From: VRUE01 sp963702175
Lineage (GTDB): Bacteria; Actinomycetota; Thermoleophilia; Solirubrobacterales; 70-9
Reading direction: 5' to 3'
Length of the DNA stretch: 64,000 nt
NCBI GenBank assembly: GCA_963702175.1
Contig: OY969721.1
Location: 2,232,001 to 2,296,000, forward strand
Both the position numbers and the translations under genes were made by a program. The notes beneath the pieces are model-generated. The model searched no databases, was not told where the DNA came from, and saw only the letters and a list, made by a program, of their open reading frames with translations. Positions 1 to 6,912 of the stretch are shown here, piece by piece (the stretch's first letter is position 1; the number at the start of each line of letters is the position of its first letter).

Positions 1-1100
1 AGGGCATGATCGCGATGCAGCGCCGCCTGGCGGTGATGGGGCGCGTGCTGCTGCTCGGCGCGCGCTACCGCCCCGCCAAGCTCGCTGGCACCGCCGCGCT
101 CTCGATGGCGAAGATCCTCGAGAACATGGAGATCGGGCACAACGTCCTGCACGGGCAGTGGGACTGGATGAATGACCCCCAAATCAACTCCTCGACCTGG
201 GACTGGGACACCGCCTCGACCGCGGAGGCGTGGAAGCACTCGCACAACTACGTGCACCACACCTTCACCAACATCCTCGGCAAGGACAAGGACCTCGGCT
301 ACGAGATCATGCGGATCGACCCGCAGCAGAAATGGCACCCCGTCTACCTCCTGCAGCCGCTCTACAACCTCCTGCTGGCGGCTTTCTTCGAGTGGGGCGT
401 GGCGGTCCACGACCTCGACTTCGATGCGATCCGGACGGGCCGCAAGTCCAAGGCGCAGATCAAGCGCGAGCTCGCCGGCATCCGCGAGAAGGCGAAGGAC
501 CAGGTGGTCAAGGACTACATCGCCTGGCCGCTGCTGAGCGGCTTGGCGATGGCAGCCCTGGACGCCGGTCTCGAGGTTCGGAGTGGCGGCAGGCGGCGTC
601 GCGGTGGCCTGGCAGGCGTCCTGAGGCGGGTTTTGCGGGGCGGCGGAAGCTCCTACCGCGCCGCGGCATCGGCAAATGCAACCGCCAACATCGTCCGCAA
701 CGTCTGGTCCTACGCGATCATCTTCTGCGGCCACTTCCCGGACCAGACCCACACCTTCAGGCCCGAGGAGGTCGAGGACGAGAGTCGTGGCGGCTGGTAC
801 GTGCGCCAGCTGACCGGGGCCGCGAACATCGAGGGCAGCCCGCTCTTCCACGTCGCCAGCGGCAACCTCGGCTACCAGGTCGAGCACCACCTCTTCCCGG
901 ACCTGCCGAGCACCCGCTATGCGGAGATCGCCCCCCAGGTCAAGCAGGTCTGCGAGCGCTACGGACTGCCCTACAACAGCGGCCCCTTCGGCCAGCAGCT
1001 CGGCATGGTGCAGCGGACGATCCTGCGGCTCGCCTTCCCGGGAGGAGCGCCGCGGCCGAAGCCGGGCCCGTATCGCGGGGAGGACCATTCGGCTCTGTGA
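1..1100 (+). CDS. Fatty acid desaturase, 5' end outside window
   Basis: Membrane-bound di-iron acyl desaturase (DesA3/linoleoyl-CoA desaturase type) that introduces a double bond into long acyl chains. Counting the Met at base 6 as residue 1, the three His boxes are present: HNVLH at 45-49, HSHNYVHH at 78-85 and QVEHH at 291-295. The frame is open to the window edge and relatives have more N-terminal sequence, so the true start is upstream. Odd: between WPLLSG (174-179) and ANATANIVRNVW (from 223) lie about 35 Arg/Gly-rich residues where relatives, as I recall them, have a short link; an in-frame insertion or compensating frameshifts are possible. The TGA stop at 1098-1100 touches the target-site duplication of the next transposon. 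Confidence 0.85.
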   Translation, partial: GMIAMQRRLAVMGRVLLLGARYRPAKLAGTAALSMAKILENMEIGHNVLHGQWDWMNDPQINSSTWDWDTASTAEAWKHSHNYVHHTFTNILGKDKDLGYEIMRIDPQQKWHPVYLLQPLYNLLLAAFFEWGVAVHDLDFDAIRTGRKSKAQIKRELAGIREKAKDQVVKDYIAWPLLSGLAMAALDAGLEVRSGGRRRRGGLAGVLRRVLRGGGSSYRAAASANATANIVRNVWSYAIIFCGHFPDQTHTFRPEEVEDESRGGWYVRQLTGAANIEGSPLFHVASGNLGYQVEHHLFPDLPSTRYAEIAPQVKQVCERYGLPYNSGPFGQQLGMVQRTILRLAFPGGAPRPKPGPYRGEDHSAL

Positions 1101-1111
1101 TATCGCTCACA
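1096..1111. promoter_or_regulatory. Palindrome TGTGA-N6-TCACA, left copy
   Basis: The 16-bp TGTGATATCGCTCACA has the half-site spacing of CRP/GlxR-type sites (TGTGA-N6-TCACA). The last four bases belong to the transposon's terminal repeat and the first twelve to the host, so the insertion rebuilt the palindrome here and again at 4837-4852. Binding by a CRP-family protein is inferred from the consensus only. Confidence 0.4.
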
Positions 1112-1133
1112 CATATCCCTTCTCTGTAGAAGC
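1100..1133. repeat. Left target duplication and terminal inverted repeat
   Basis: Bases 1100-1107 (ATATCGCT) are the target duplication. Bases 1108-1133 are the 26-bp terminal repeat, beginning CACACATATCCC and ending GTAGAAGC, identical to the reverse complement of 4815-4840. The repeat carries its own small dyad, CTTCT-CTGT-AGAAG. Confidence 0.88.
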
Positions 1134-1186
1134 TCGGGCAAGGGGGCAGCGGCTTGATCGCCGTCCCCAGGCCATTCAGAGAGGGA

Positions 1187-2041
1187 TCAGTCGATGTATT
1201 TCGTCTCGGGGAACTGCCGCATGAATCGTTCGACGACTACCCAGACGTAGTCCGCGATGTGCCGGAAGCTGTCGGCGTCCAAGCCGATCTCGCCGAACGC
1301 TATGCCGAGTCGAAGGTTGCCGCCCATCTCCACTTTCGCGGGCCGCTCCGGCATGAGATCGCGATCAAAGACGACGCGGAACCAAGGTGTGTCGTGTTCC
1401 AGGCGTTCCCCTCGGACGAGCATCCACCAGGACTTGACCGGCGAGGGTCCCTCCCCCTGGTAGCTGTTGACGAACCGACCCAAGACGGCATCGGTGTCGC
1501 TCTTGACAATGCTGACGGCTGGGTTAAGGACGCGGTGCTTGTCAGCGTTGGAGAGATCGGCCAGGACGGCCAGCGGATGCTTCCACGCCCGATCCCCAGC
1601 GCGGTATGGCTGCGCCCACTTGATCATTGCCCGGTGTCTCTTCGAGAGGCCAGGGATTCGATAGTTGGCCATCGCCTCAAACTGGGCCTCGGATTTGGAG
1701 GCAATGGGGAACTGGGTCTGGGCACAGTCCTCCATCGTTCCTCCGTTGAGCAGTGTCAACTGGCAGACGAGGTGATCAAGGGCGGAACGCAAGTTGTGAA
1801 CGCAGTCGCCGAGCATGACGCCCCAGCGCAGAGGCGGCGGTTCGCGAACCTGAAACCGCTCGATCCATTCCCATGTGTCCGTATCGAAATAACCCCGGGA
1901 GAAGTGGGGCTGCGGGTCTTGGTCGGAGAACCCCCCAATCTCATGCCGAAGGATCTCGAACTGCTGATGCGACCGGTTGAACTTGGCGATCACGCCAGCT
2001 AGCCGGTGGTGTCGATATTCCGACTCGGGGACGGCCACCAA
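1187..2041 (-). CDS. Hypothetical protein, transposon passenger
   Basis: A protein of 284 residues with no function I can name. It contains a segment (GDCVHNLRSALDHLVCQL, about residues 78-95) that I recognise from conserved hypothetical proteins of actinobacteria and their mobile elements. There is no signal peptide or clear membrane segment. The start is TTG at 2041 or GTG at 2038; both lie just outside the shared divergent promoter region with the transposase. A 282-codon frame on the plus strand over the same bases was rejected because its product shows no family features. It lies wholly inside the transposon and is probably regulated with the transposase through the repeated heptamers at 2070-2103. 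Confidence 0.65.
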   Translation of the reverse strand: MVAVPESEYRHHRLAGVIAKFNRSHQQFEILRHEIGGFSDQDPQPHFSRGYFDTDTWEWIERFQVREPPPLRWGVMLGDCVHNLRSALDHLVCQLTLLNGGTMEDCAQTQFPIASKSEAQFEAMANYRIPGLSKRHRAMIKWAQPYRAGDRAWKHPLAVLADLSNADKHRVLNPAVSIVKSDTDAVLGRFVNSYQGEGPSPVKSWWMLVRGERLEHDTPWFRVVFDRDLMPERPAKVEMGGNLRLGIAFGEIGLDADSFRHIADYVWVVVERFMRQFPETKYID

Positions 2042-2069
2042 CAGAACCCTAAGCGCTCGGAAGATTTGA

Positions 2070-2109
2070 TGTCAAGCGGCTTGACAACGTCCGGTCTGTC
2101 AAGTAGCTT
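2070..2109 (+). promoter_or_regulatory. Transposase promoter with three heptamer repeats
   Basis: TTGACA (2081-2086), a 17-bp spacer and TAGCTT (2104-2109) form a good sigma-70-type promoter whose start point would fall at or next to the transposase ATG (2116). No ribosome binding site precedes that ATG, so the mRNA is probably leaderless. The heptamer TGTCAAG occurs at 2070-2076 and 2097-2103 and its reverse complement CTTGACA at 2080-2086, covering the -35 box and spacer. This looks like an operator for a repressor, possibly one of the element's own HTH proteins. Confidence 0.6.
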
Positions 2110-2115
2110 TACACC

Positions 2116-3060
2116 ATGCCACCGGCCAACCGCCACGAACCGCGTCGGGCCAAGTCGTCTTCATCGGACTACTCGGTCACGGAGTTCCTGCGGGACTTCC
2201 CCGACGATGCCGCCTGCCTAGAGCATCTGTGGCGGACCCGCTTCTCGCCCGACGGCGAACACGCGCATTGCCCGCGCTGCGACGCCCGCAAGGTCTTCAA
2301 GCGCTACGCGACCAAGCAGGGCCGCCAGTCTTGGACCTGCACGGCCTGCGGGCACCACGTCCATCCCACGGCGGGCACGATCTTCGCCAAGTCCTCGACC
2401 TCGCTGCGGCTTTGGTTCCACGCGATGTACCTGATGACAAGCACTCGCTGCGGCATCTCTGCCAAGCAGCTAGAGCGGGAGCTTGGAGTCCATTACAAGA
2501 CCGCCTGGCGCATGTTCAACAAGATTCGCAACGAGCTGATGAAAGACGACGCGAGGCCGCTCCGGGGCAAAGTCGAGATTGACGAGACCGGCGTGCATGG
2601 CCGCCCCCGTGGCCCGAAGATGACTCAGACCGAAGCCGCTCAGTGGCGCGAGCGCCAGGTCTCTGTTCTCGGCATGGTCGAGCGCGGCGGGCGGGTCAAG
2701 CTGCGGGTCATCAAATCGCGCCGAGGAGAGCCGCTAAGTGAAGCCGTGCGGGCCAATGTCAACCCGGCTTCGATCATCTTCACGGACGATTGGCGGCCCT
2801 ACAGGCCAGTCGGGCGCGAATACGCGGGCCATAGCGTCATCAATCACTCCGCTGGCCTGTACGTGCGCGGAGACATCCATACGAACACCATCGAGGGCTT
2901 CTTCGGCAACCTCAAGACAGGGATGCGCGGCACCTACAAGAAGGTCTCCCAGAAGTGGCTCCAGTCCTACTTGGACGAGTACGCCTGGCGCTACAACGAA
3001 CGATTCCGGGGCGAGCGGTCGATGTTTCACTCGCTGCTCGATACGGCGGCTGGCCGATGA
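2116..3060 (+). CDS. IS1595-family (ISXO2-like) transposase
   Basis: Transposase of 314 residues that would mobilise the surrounding element. An N-terminal zinc-binding domain has CPRC (52-55) and CTAC (75-78), followed by a helix-turn-helix-like part (GISAKQLERELGVHYKTAWR, 113-132). The catalytic domain shows the DDE-type acidic residues: D156 in EIDET, D224/D225 in FTDDW, and E260 in HTNTIEGFFGNLK, with the usual His-x-Asn-Thr lead. Length and motif order fit IS1595-family enzymes and nothing is truncated, so it is probably active. The next gene starts within its stop codon (ATGA overlap at 3057-3060). Confidence 0.92.
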   Translation: MPPANRHEPRRAKSSSSDYSVTEFLRDFPDDAACLEHLWRTRFSPDGEHAHCPRCDARKVFKRYATKQGRQSWTCTACGHHVHPTAGTIFAKSSTSLRLWFHAMYLMTSTRCGISAKQLERELGVHYKTAWRMFNKIRNELMKDDARPLRGKVEIDETGVHGRPRGPKMTQTEAAQWRERQVSVLGMVERGGRVKLRVIKSRRGEPLSEAVRANVNPASIIFTDDWRPYRPVGREYAGHSVINHSAGLYVRGDIHTNTIEGFFGNLKTGMRGTYKKVSQKWLQSYLDEYAWRYNERFRGERSMFHSLLDTAAGR

Positions 3061-3263
3061 GCGAGCAGGCCAGCATCCTGCGGAGCATTCGCGGCGCTGC
3101 CAAGCGGCGTGCGAAAGCCGACGCCGCCCGACGCGAGGCGACAGAGGATCTACGCCGCTACTGCCTCGCGGCGCAGAAAGCGAAAGTGCCCGTCACCCAG
3201 ATTGCTTCTGAGGCCGGTCTTTCCCGTCAGGGCGTTTACGACTTGCTGGCGGAGCGACCTTAG
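3057..3263 (+). CDS. Small HTH protein coupled to transposase
   Basis: A 68-residue protein starting at the ATG that overlaps the transposase stop by four bases, so it is probably translationally coupled. The N-terminal two thirds are a basic, Ala-rich helix (AAKRRAKADAARREATEDLRR). The C-terminus, PVTQIASEAGLSRQGVYDLL, is a resolvase/sigma-type helix-turn-helix. It may be a transposition accessory factor or the repressor acting on the heptamers upstream of the transposase. The function is inferred from position only. Confidence 0.7.
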   Translation: MSEQASILRSIRGAAKRRAKADAARREATEDLRRYCLAAQKAKVPVTQIASEAGLSRQGVYDLLAERP

Positions 3264-3459
3264 ACAGGGCGTCATCGAAGTCGCCTTTGGTCGGGACCGG
3301 GATCTCCAATCCTTTAGAAGTCTTCTGTTTGCGCTCTGAGCGGGTCATTTGGCAGATCGGCCTCCCAGCGGGCTTCGAGCACCCGCCCGTACCGGTAGAA
3401 TGCTTCCCTTCGAGGGCATGGCGTTGTTGTTCCGAGCGGCTTGCAAATGTGGCTCGGAC
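3264..3459. other. Gene-free stretch inside transposon
   Basis: About 200 bp between the small HTH gene and the promoter of the NYN unit. I see no convincing open frame, tRNA or terminator here. Several short frames exist but none has a start with a ribosome binding site or recognisable product. Confidence 0.5.
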
Positions 3460-3488
3460 TTGATATTAAACGCCCGCGCCGCTACTAT
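3460..3488 (+). promoter_or_regulatory. Strong sigma-70-type promoter before NYN gene
   Basis: TTGATA (3460-3465), a 17-bp spacer and TACTAT (3483-3488), close to consensus and AT-rich against a GC-rich background. Transcription would begin near 3495, about 70 bases before the NYN start and just upstream of two tandem hairpins. Confidence 0.65.
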
Positions 3489-3502
3489 TGGCGGTGTCTT
3501 CT

Positions 3503-3551
3503 GCCCTCCTTTGGGGGGCTAAAAATGGCCCCTACAGGGGCCATTTTCTTT
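3503..3551 (+). terminator. Tandem hairpins ending in intrinsic terminator
   Basis: A first hairpin (GCCCTCC, loop TTT, GGGGGGC; 3503-3519) is followed at once by a perfect 11-bp stem (3522-3532 with 3537-3547, loop TACA) and a T-rich run CTTTTG. A run of A at 3521-3525 on the other side makes it potentially bidirectional. It sits between the promoter at 3460-3488 and the NYN start at 3566, so it would end most transcripts as an RNA of roughly 55 nt unless read-through occurs. Confidence 0.75.
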
Positions 3552-3565
3552 TGTGGGGGTGGGCA

Positions 3566-4225
3566 TTGGATCGATTCGTTGCATTCCTAGATGTTGGCTA
3601 TCTCAATGCCTCGTCTGCCAAGGCCCTTGGCCGGAAGCCACGCGAAATCCGGCCGGAGCCAGCAGAGTGGGTCAAATGGCTTCAATCGGCGGGGAAGACA
3701 CTGCCCGGTGGTCCCAAGTTTCTCCGTGCCTATTGGTACGACGGCGCCTACGACCCCCGGCATCCGACGTTCAAGGCACAACGCGGCTACTTCGACGGCA
3801 TCGCTCGCGTGCCGGGGGTACAGCTGAGGCTCGGGCATCTCCAGGTCAAAAAGAATCCCCGGTGGCAATACGCCGTCAAATCTGCGCTCAAGAAGATGGG
3901 GGTTGACCAGGCCGAGTTTGAGAAGCACTTCAAATTTCCGCCTGAGCTGGAGCAAAAGGGGGTCGATACCCGGATAACGCTCGACATCGTGAGACTCGCG
4001 CAGCGCCGTGTCTATGACGCGGCGATATTGGTCGCTGGCGATCGCGATCTGGCAGAGCCAGTCCGGGTCGCGCAGGATGAGGGCTGTCGGATCGTGATGG
4101 CTGCGCCAAAAAACGCCAGCATGGCTGAGGAGCTATGTCAGATTGCAGATGAGGTCAAGCGAATCAAAAAGGCTGATCTCGAAAAGCTGTTTCAGATAGA
4201 CAAGCCCCGGGCTACCTCAAGCTGA
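3566..4225 (+). CDS. NYN-domain (PIN-like) nuclease, DUF88/LabA type
   Basis: A protein of 219 residues covering a NYN domain, the PIN-like fold that cuts RNA with a cluster of acidic residues and a metal ion. Visible acidic positions are D9 (FLDVGYLN), D59 (YWYDG), D134 and D140 (KGVDTRITLDIV), and D159/D161 (VAGDRDL). The start chosen is TTG at 3566, preceded by GGGGGTGGG at good spacing. The frame is open back to 3488, but that part crosses the terminator hairpin and would encode no domain. It is a transposon passenger, converging with two small HTH genes and overlapping the first by 14 bases at the 3' ends. The arrangement suggests a controlled RNase (toxin or defence function), which is inference. 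Confidence 0.82.
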   Translation: MDRFVAFLDVGYLNASSAKALGRKPREIRPEPAEWVKWLQSAGKTLPGGPKFLRAYWYDGAYDPRHPTFKAQRGYFDGIARVPGVQLRLGHLQVKKNPRWQYAVKSALKKMGVDQAEFEKHFKFPPELEQKGVDTRITLDIVRLAQRRVYDAAILVAGDRDLAEPVRVAQDEGCRIVMAAPKNASMAEELCQIADEVKRIKKADLEKLFQIDKPRATSS

Positions 4226-4466
4226 ATCGCCCGATTTGCAGGTTCCCCGGCTCCCAAACGATCCCCTCGAACAGCTCGCCCGGATCGACTTCGAGCGCCC
4301 CAGCCAGCTTGACTAGCGTGTCCACGCGGCAGACCCGTTCGGCTCGCTCGATCTGCCCCACAGCGGTCCGGTGCAGCGAGGCGCGCACCGCCGTCTCTTC
4401 CTGAGACAGGCCGACCCGCTTGCGGCAGTCGCGGAGGTTCGCGCCGAACCGCTCCGCGATGTTCAT
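4212..4466 (-). CDS. XRE-family HTH regulator
   Basis: A protein of 84 residues with a Cro/C1-type helix-turn-helix: RVGLSQEETAVRASLHRTAV followed by QIERAERVCRVDTLVKLAGAL. No effector domain is attached. It is the second gene of a minus-strand pair, starting within the stop of the upstream gene (ATGA, 4463-4466), and its last 14 bases overlap the end of the NYN gene. Small XRE proteins next to an RNase gene often act as antitoxin or repressor; that role is inference here. Confidence 0.85.
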   Translation of the reverse strand: MNIAERFGANLRDCRKRVGLSQEETAVRASLHRTAVGQIERAERVCRVDTLVKLAGALEVDPGELFEGIVWEPGNLQIGRFSLR

Positions 4467-4708
4467 AGGCCGAGTTGGTCGAAGAGCAGGGCGGCAGGCG
4501 TCGGCCGCACGGAGATGCCGCCGCAGTCCAGGAGGCCAACGCCGACGAGAGCGACCACGGCACGCTCTGCGGCGTCCCCTTCGTCTATCTCGGCGGCAAG
4601 CTCGGGGATCGTCAGAGACTTCGGATGCGCGGCGAGGACAAGGCTGAGAACGGCGCGCTGAACCGCTTCATCCTCGCGCTCGCAGCGCGGGCTAGGCTTG
4701 GCCTGCAT
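4463..4708 (-). CDS. Small winged-helix-like protein, transposon passenger
   Basis: An 81-residue protein reading like a short winged-helix domain: REDEAVQRAVLSLVLAAHP, a helix pair SLTIPELAAEIDEGDAAERA, then VVALVGVGLLDCGGISVRPT. The family is not recognised with certainty. It is the first gene of a two-gene operon with the XRE regulator, with a four-base overlap. Its start, ATG at 4708, has only a weak upstream AAGGCGGA. The pair could repress the element's promoters. Confidence 0.65.
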   Translation of the reverse strand: MQAKPSPRCEREDEAVQRAVLSLVLAAHPKSLTIPELAAEIDEGDAAERAVVALVGVGLLDCGGISVRPTPAALLFDQLGL

Positions 4709-4814
4709 CGGAAGGTTCCGCCTTTCGGTGCCAGGCCGGGGGCTGTTAGCGCAGCGCCCCGGCCGCTTTGATCTGGACGAGGCGAGAAGCTAGGGCCGAT
4801 CAGGGATGGATTTC

Positions 4815-4848
4815 GCTTCTACAGAGAAGGGATATGTGTGATATCGCT
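4815..4848. repeat. Right terminal inverted repeat and target duplication
   Basis: Bases 4815-4840 are the exact reverse complement of the left terminal repeat. Bases 4841-4848 (ATATCGCT) repeat the left flank at 1100-1107. Removing 1108-4840 and one duplication copy would rejoin the desaturase stop to the MarR promoter region with the palindrome intact. Confidence 0.88.
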
Positions 4849-4852
4849 CACA
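4837..4852. promoter_or_regulatory. Palindrome TGTGA-N6-TCACA, right copy
   Basis: Second copy of the 16-bp palindrome described at 1096-1111, here 51 bases upstream of the MarR start and directly before the MarR-type dyad. Before the insertion this single site would have lain between the desaturase and the MarR gene. Confidence 0.4.
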
Positions 4853-4856
4853 TGAG

Positions 4857-4882
4857 CAACTATTTCGTTTGAGAAATAGTTG
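4857..4882. promoter_or_regulatory. Probable MarR operator
   Basis: A perfect 10-bp inverted repeat, CAACTATTTC and GAAATAGTTG, separated by GTTTGA, starting 47 bases upstream of the MarR gene. Palindromes of this AT-rich type and position are typical autoregulatory sites of MarR proteins controlling a downstream efflux gene. Confidence 0.7.
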
Positions 4883-4903
4883 TGTTAGTGCAAGTATCTT
4901 CGC

Positions 4904-5443
4904 ATGCAAGCGAGCGAGATCGCCGCGATCGTCGATGAGGTGGCCACACCCGAAGTGAGCCCGGCTGAGCAGGAGACGGCGGCGCGGCTGAGTGCGTTGC
5001 TGCGGCACCTTTTCCTCTACGACCGCGGAAACATGCTTCGGGTGATCGAGGAGAGCGGCCTCTCAGCGACCCAGTGCAAGGTGCTGCTGGAGTTGGGCGG
5101 CCTCGGCGAGGCAACCGCTCCACGGCAGGTGAGCGACCTGGCGGAGACCTTTGGCGTCTCGGTCCCCTCGATGAGCAGGGCGATCGACGGCCTGGTCAAG
5201 AAGCGGTTGGCGACCAGGGTTGAGGACGCAGAGGACCGGCGGGTGCGTCGCGTCGCGATCACCGTCAGAGGGAAGCAGTTGGTGGACACCATGCTGGTCG
5301 TCCGCCAGGCCGGGATGGAGGCCTTCGCCGCGAGCCTGACGGCGGCCCAACGGCGCAAGCTCGACGCCGCGGTCGACGCGCTGATGGACCGGGAGGATAT
5401 CGCCGAGGCCTACGAGCTGCTCAAGGAGGTGGGGCCGGCTTGA
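4904..5443 (+). CDS. MarR-family transcriptional regulator
   Basis: A regulator of 179 residues with the MarR winged helix: helix LSATQCKVLLELGG (about 55-68), recognition region VSDLAETFGVSVPSMSRAIDGL (78-99), then KKRLATRVEDAEDRRVRRVAIT with the D-x-R wing. It probably represses itself and the efflux pump gene that begins in its stop codon. The dyad at 4857-4882 is the likely site. An AAGGAGG ribosome binding site for the next gene lies inside its 3' end. Confidence 0.9.
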   Translation: MQASEIAAIVDEVATPEVSPAEQETAARLSALLRHLFLYDRGNMLRVIEESGLSATQCKVLLELGGLGEATAPRQVSDLAETFGVSVPSMSRAIDGLVKKRLATRVEDAEDRRVRRVAITVRGKQLVDTMLVVRQAGMEAFAASLTAAQRRKLDAAVDALMDREDIAEAYELLKEVGPA

Positions 5444-6912
5444 CTCGCTACCGCCACCTGATCACCGACGAGAACCGCAAGTGGTGGACGCTGGGGGCGA
5501 TGTGCTTCGCCCTGTTCATGATCATGCTCGACAACACGGTCGTGAACGTGGCGCTGCCCTCGATCCAGCGCGACCTCGGTGCCTCGCTCTCCGCTCTGGA
5601 GTGGACCGTCAACGGCTATACGCTCTCCTTCGCGGTGCTGCTGGCGACCGGTGGGCGGCTCGGCGACATCTTCGGCCGCCGCCGCATGTTCCTCTTCGGC
5701 GTGGTCATCTTCGCTCTCTCCTCGGCGACCGCCGGCCTCGCCGCCGACACGACCTCGCTCGTGATCAGCCGAGTCGTGCAGGGCGTCGGCGCAGCGCTGA
5801 TGATGCCGGCAACGCTCTCGATCGTCACCGACGCCTTCCCCGCGCACGAGAGGGGCAAGGCAATGGGGACCTGGGCCGGGGTCTCGGCGCTTGCCCTGGC
5901 AGTTGGACCGGTGATGGGCGGCTTCCTCACCGAGCACGTCAGCTGGCGGGCGATCTTCTACCTCAACATCCCGGTCGCGATTGGAGCCGTGCTTGCGGCG
6001 CTGTTCGCGGTGCGCGAGTCGCGCGACACCACGGTCGGCCGCGAGGTCGACTACGCCGGCGTCGCGATCCTGACCGGCGCCCTGACGGCGCTGATCCTCG
6101 CCCTGGTCGAGGGCAACGCCTGGGGCTGGGGCTCGCCGGAGATCGTCGCCCTGCTGATTGGTGCCGGCCTCGGGCTCGCCGCCTTCGTCGCGATCGAGCT
6201 GCGGGTCAAGGTGCCGATGGTCGAGTTCCACTTCTTCTCCGACCGCAACTTCGTTGGCGCTGTGGTTGTCGCCCTGATCGTTTCTTTCGCGATGCTCGGC
6301 GTCTTCTTCTTCCTCGCCCTCTACATGCAAAACATCCTCGGCTACTCCGCGCTCGAGGCTGGGATCAGGTTCCTGCCATCGACCCTGATGATCGTCGTCA
6401 TCGCCCCTCTCGCTGGGCGTATGGCGGACCGGATCGGCCCGCGCTGGTTGATCGCCGGCGGGCTGCTCGTCGTAGCCGCCTCGCTGTTCAGCTTCAGCGG
6501 CATCGCGGTTGACTCCAGCTACGGCGAGTTGCTGCCCGGCTTCATGCTGCTCGGCATCGGCATCGCCCTGACGATGTCGCCGATGACCAGCGCCGCGATG
6601 AACGCGGTGCCGGTCGAAAAGGCGGGGATCGCCTCCGGCGTGCTCTCGATGTTCCGCATGGTCGGCGGCAGCCTCGGTGTCGCCGTCACCGGTGCGATCT
6701 TCCAGGGTGCCGTCGGCAATCCGGAGACAGCTTCCCCGGCCGACTTCGTCGATGCCCTAGGCCACGCGATGACGGTCTCCGCCGTGGTCGCCCTAGCCGG
6801 CGCTGCGATCGCCGCGATCGCGATCCGCGCCAAGCGCGAGAAGGTGAGCATCGAGAGCGCGGAGGCGGACGTCCAGCCTGGCGCCGCGCTAGCCGCGCGG
6901 GGGGCCGAGTAG
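5440..6912 (+). CDS. MFS efflux transporter, DHA2 (EmrB/QacA) family
   Basis: A drug:proton antiporter of 490 residues and about 14 membrane helices. Family motifs seen are LDNTVVNVALP (helix 1), GGRLGDIFGRRR (motif A) and GPVMGGFL (motif C). The start is TTG at 5440, overlapping the MarR stop (TTGA) and following AAGGAGG, so the two are translationally coupled. Expression is probably induced when a ligand releases the MarR protein. Its last 24 bases overlap the end of bioD on the other strand. The substrate cannot be read from the sequence. Confidence 0.93.
   Translation: MTRYRHLITDENRKWWTLGAMCFALFMIMLDNTVVNVALPSIQRDLGASLSALEWTVNGYTLSFAVLLATGGRLGDIFGRRRMFLFGVVIFALSSATAGLAADTTSLVISRVVQGVGAALMMPATLSIVTDAFPAHERGKAMGTWAGVSALALAVGPVMGGFLTEHVSWRAIFYLNIPVAIGAVLAALFAVRESRDTTVGREVDYAGVAILTGALTALILALVEGNAWGWGSPEIVALLIGAGLGLAAFVAIELRVKVPMVEFHFFSDRNFVGAVVVALIVSFAMLGVFFFLALYMQNILGYSALEAGIRFLPSTLMIVVIAPLAGRMADRIGPRWLIAGGLLVVAASLFSFSGIAVDSSYGELLPGFMLLGIGIALTMSPMTSAAMNAVPVEKAGIASGVLSMFRMVGGSLGVAVTGAIFQGAVGNPETASPADFVDALGHAMTVSAVVALAGAAIAAIAIRAKREKVSIESAEADVQPGAALAARGAE

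Larger units (their letters stand above)
1108..4840 (+). mobile_element. IS1595-type transposon with passenger genes
   Basis: A 3733-bp element bounded by perfect 26-bp inverted repeats (1108-1133 and 4815-4840) and flanked by the direct repeat ATATCGCT (1100-1107 and 4841-4848). The 8-bp duplication agrees with what is known of IS1595-family transposition. The only transposase inside is the IS1595/ISXO2-type gene at 2116. The other genes are a minus-strand hypothetical, a small HTH gene overlapping the transposase stop, a NYN nuclease, and two minus-strand HTH genes. The IS1595 family is known to include members with passenger genes. Because the terminal bases CACA also occur in the target palindrome, the exact boundary could shift by up to four or five bases. 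Confidence 0.85.

Noticed and set aside
1154..2002. 282-codon open frame on the plus strand
   Set aside because: It is the mirror of the minus-strand gene at 1187-2041, whose product has a recognisable conserved segment; the plus-strand product has none.
3488..3565. Longer N-terminus for the NYN protein
   Set aside because: The extension would be translated through the promoter end and terminator hairpin and adds no domain; TTG at 3566 has a good ribosome binding site.
5410..6330. Minus-strand frame of 306 codons inside the MFS gene
   Set aside because: Product is low-complexity His/Asp/Arg/Glu sequence, a typical shadow of a high-GC membrane protein gene.
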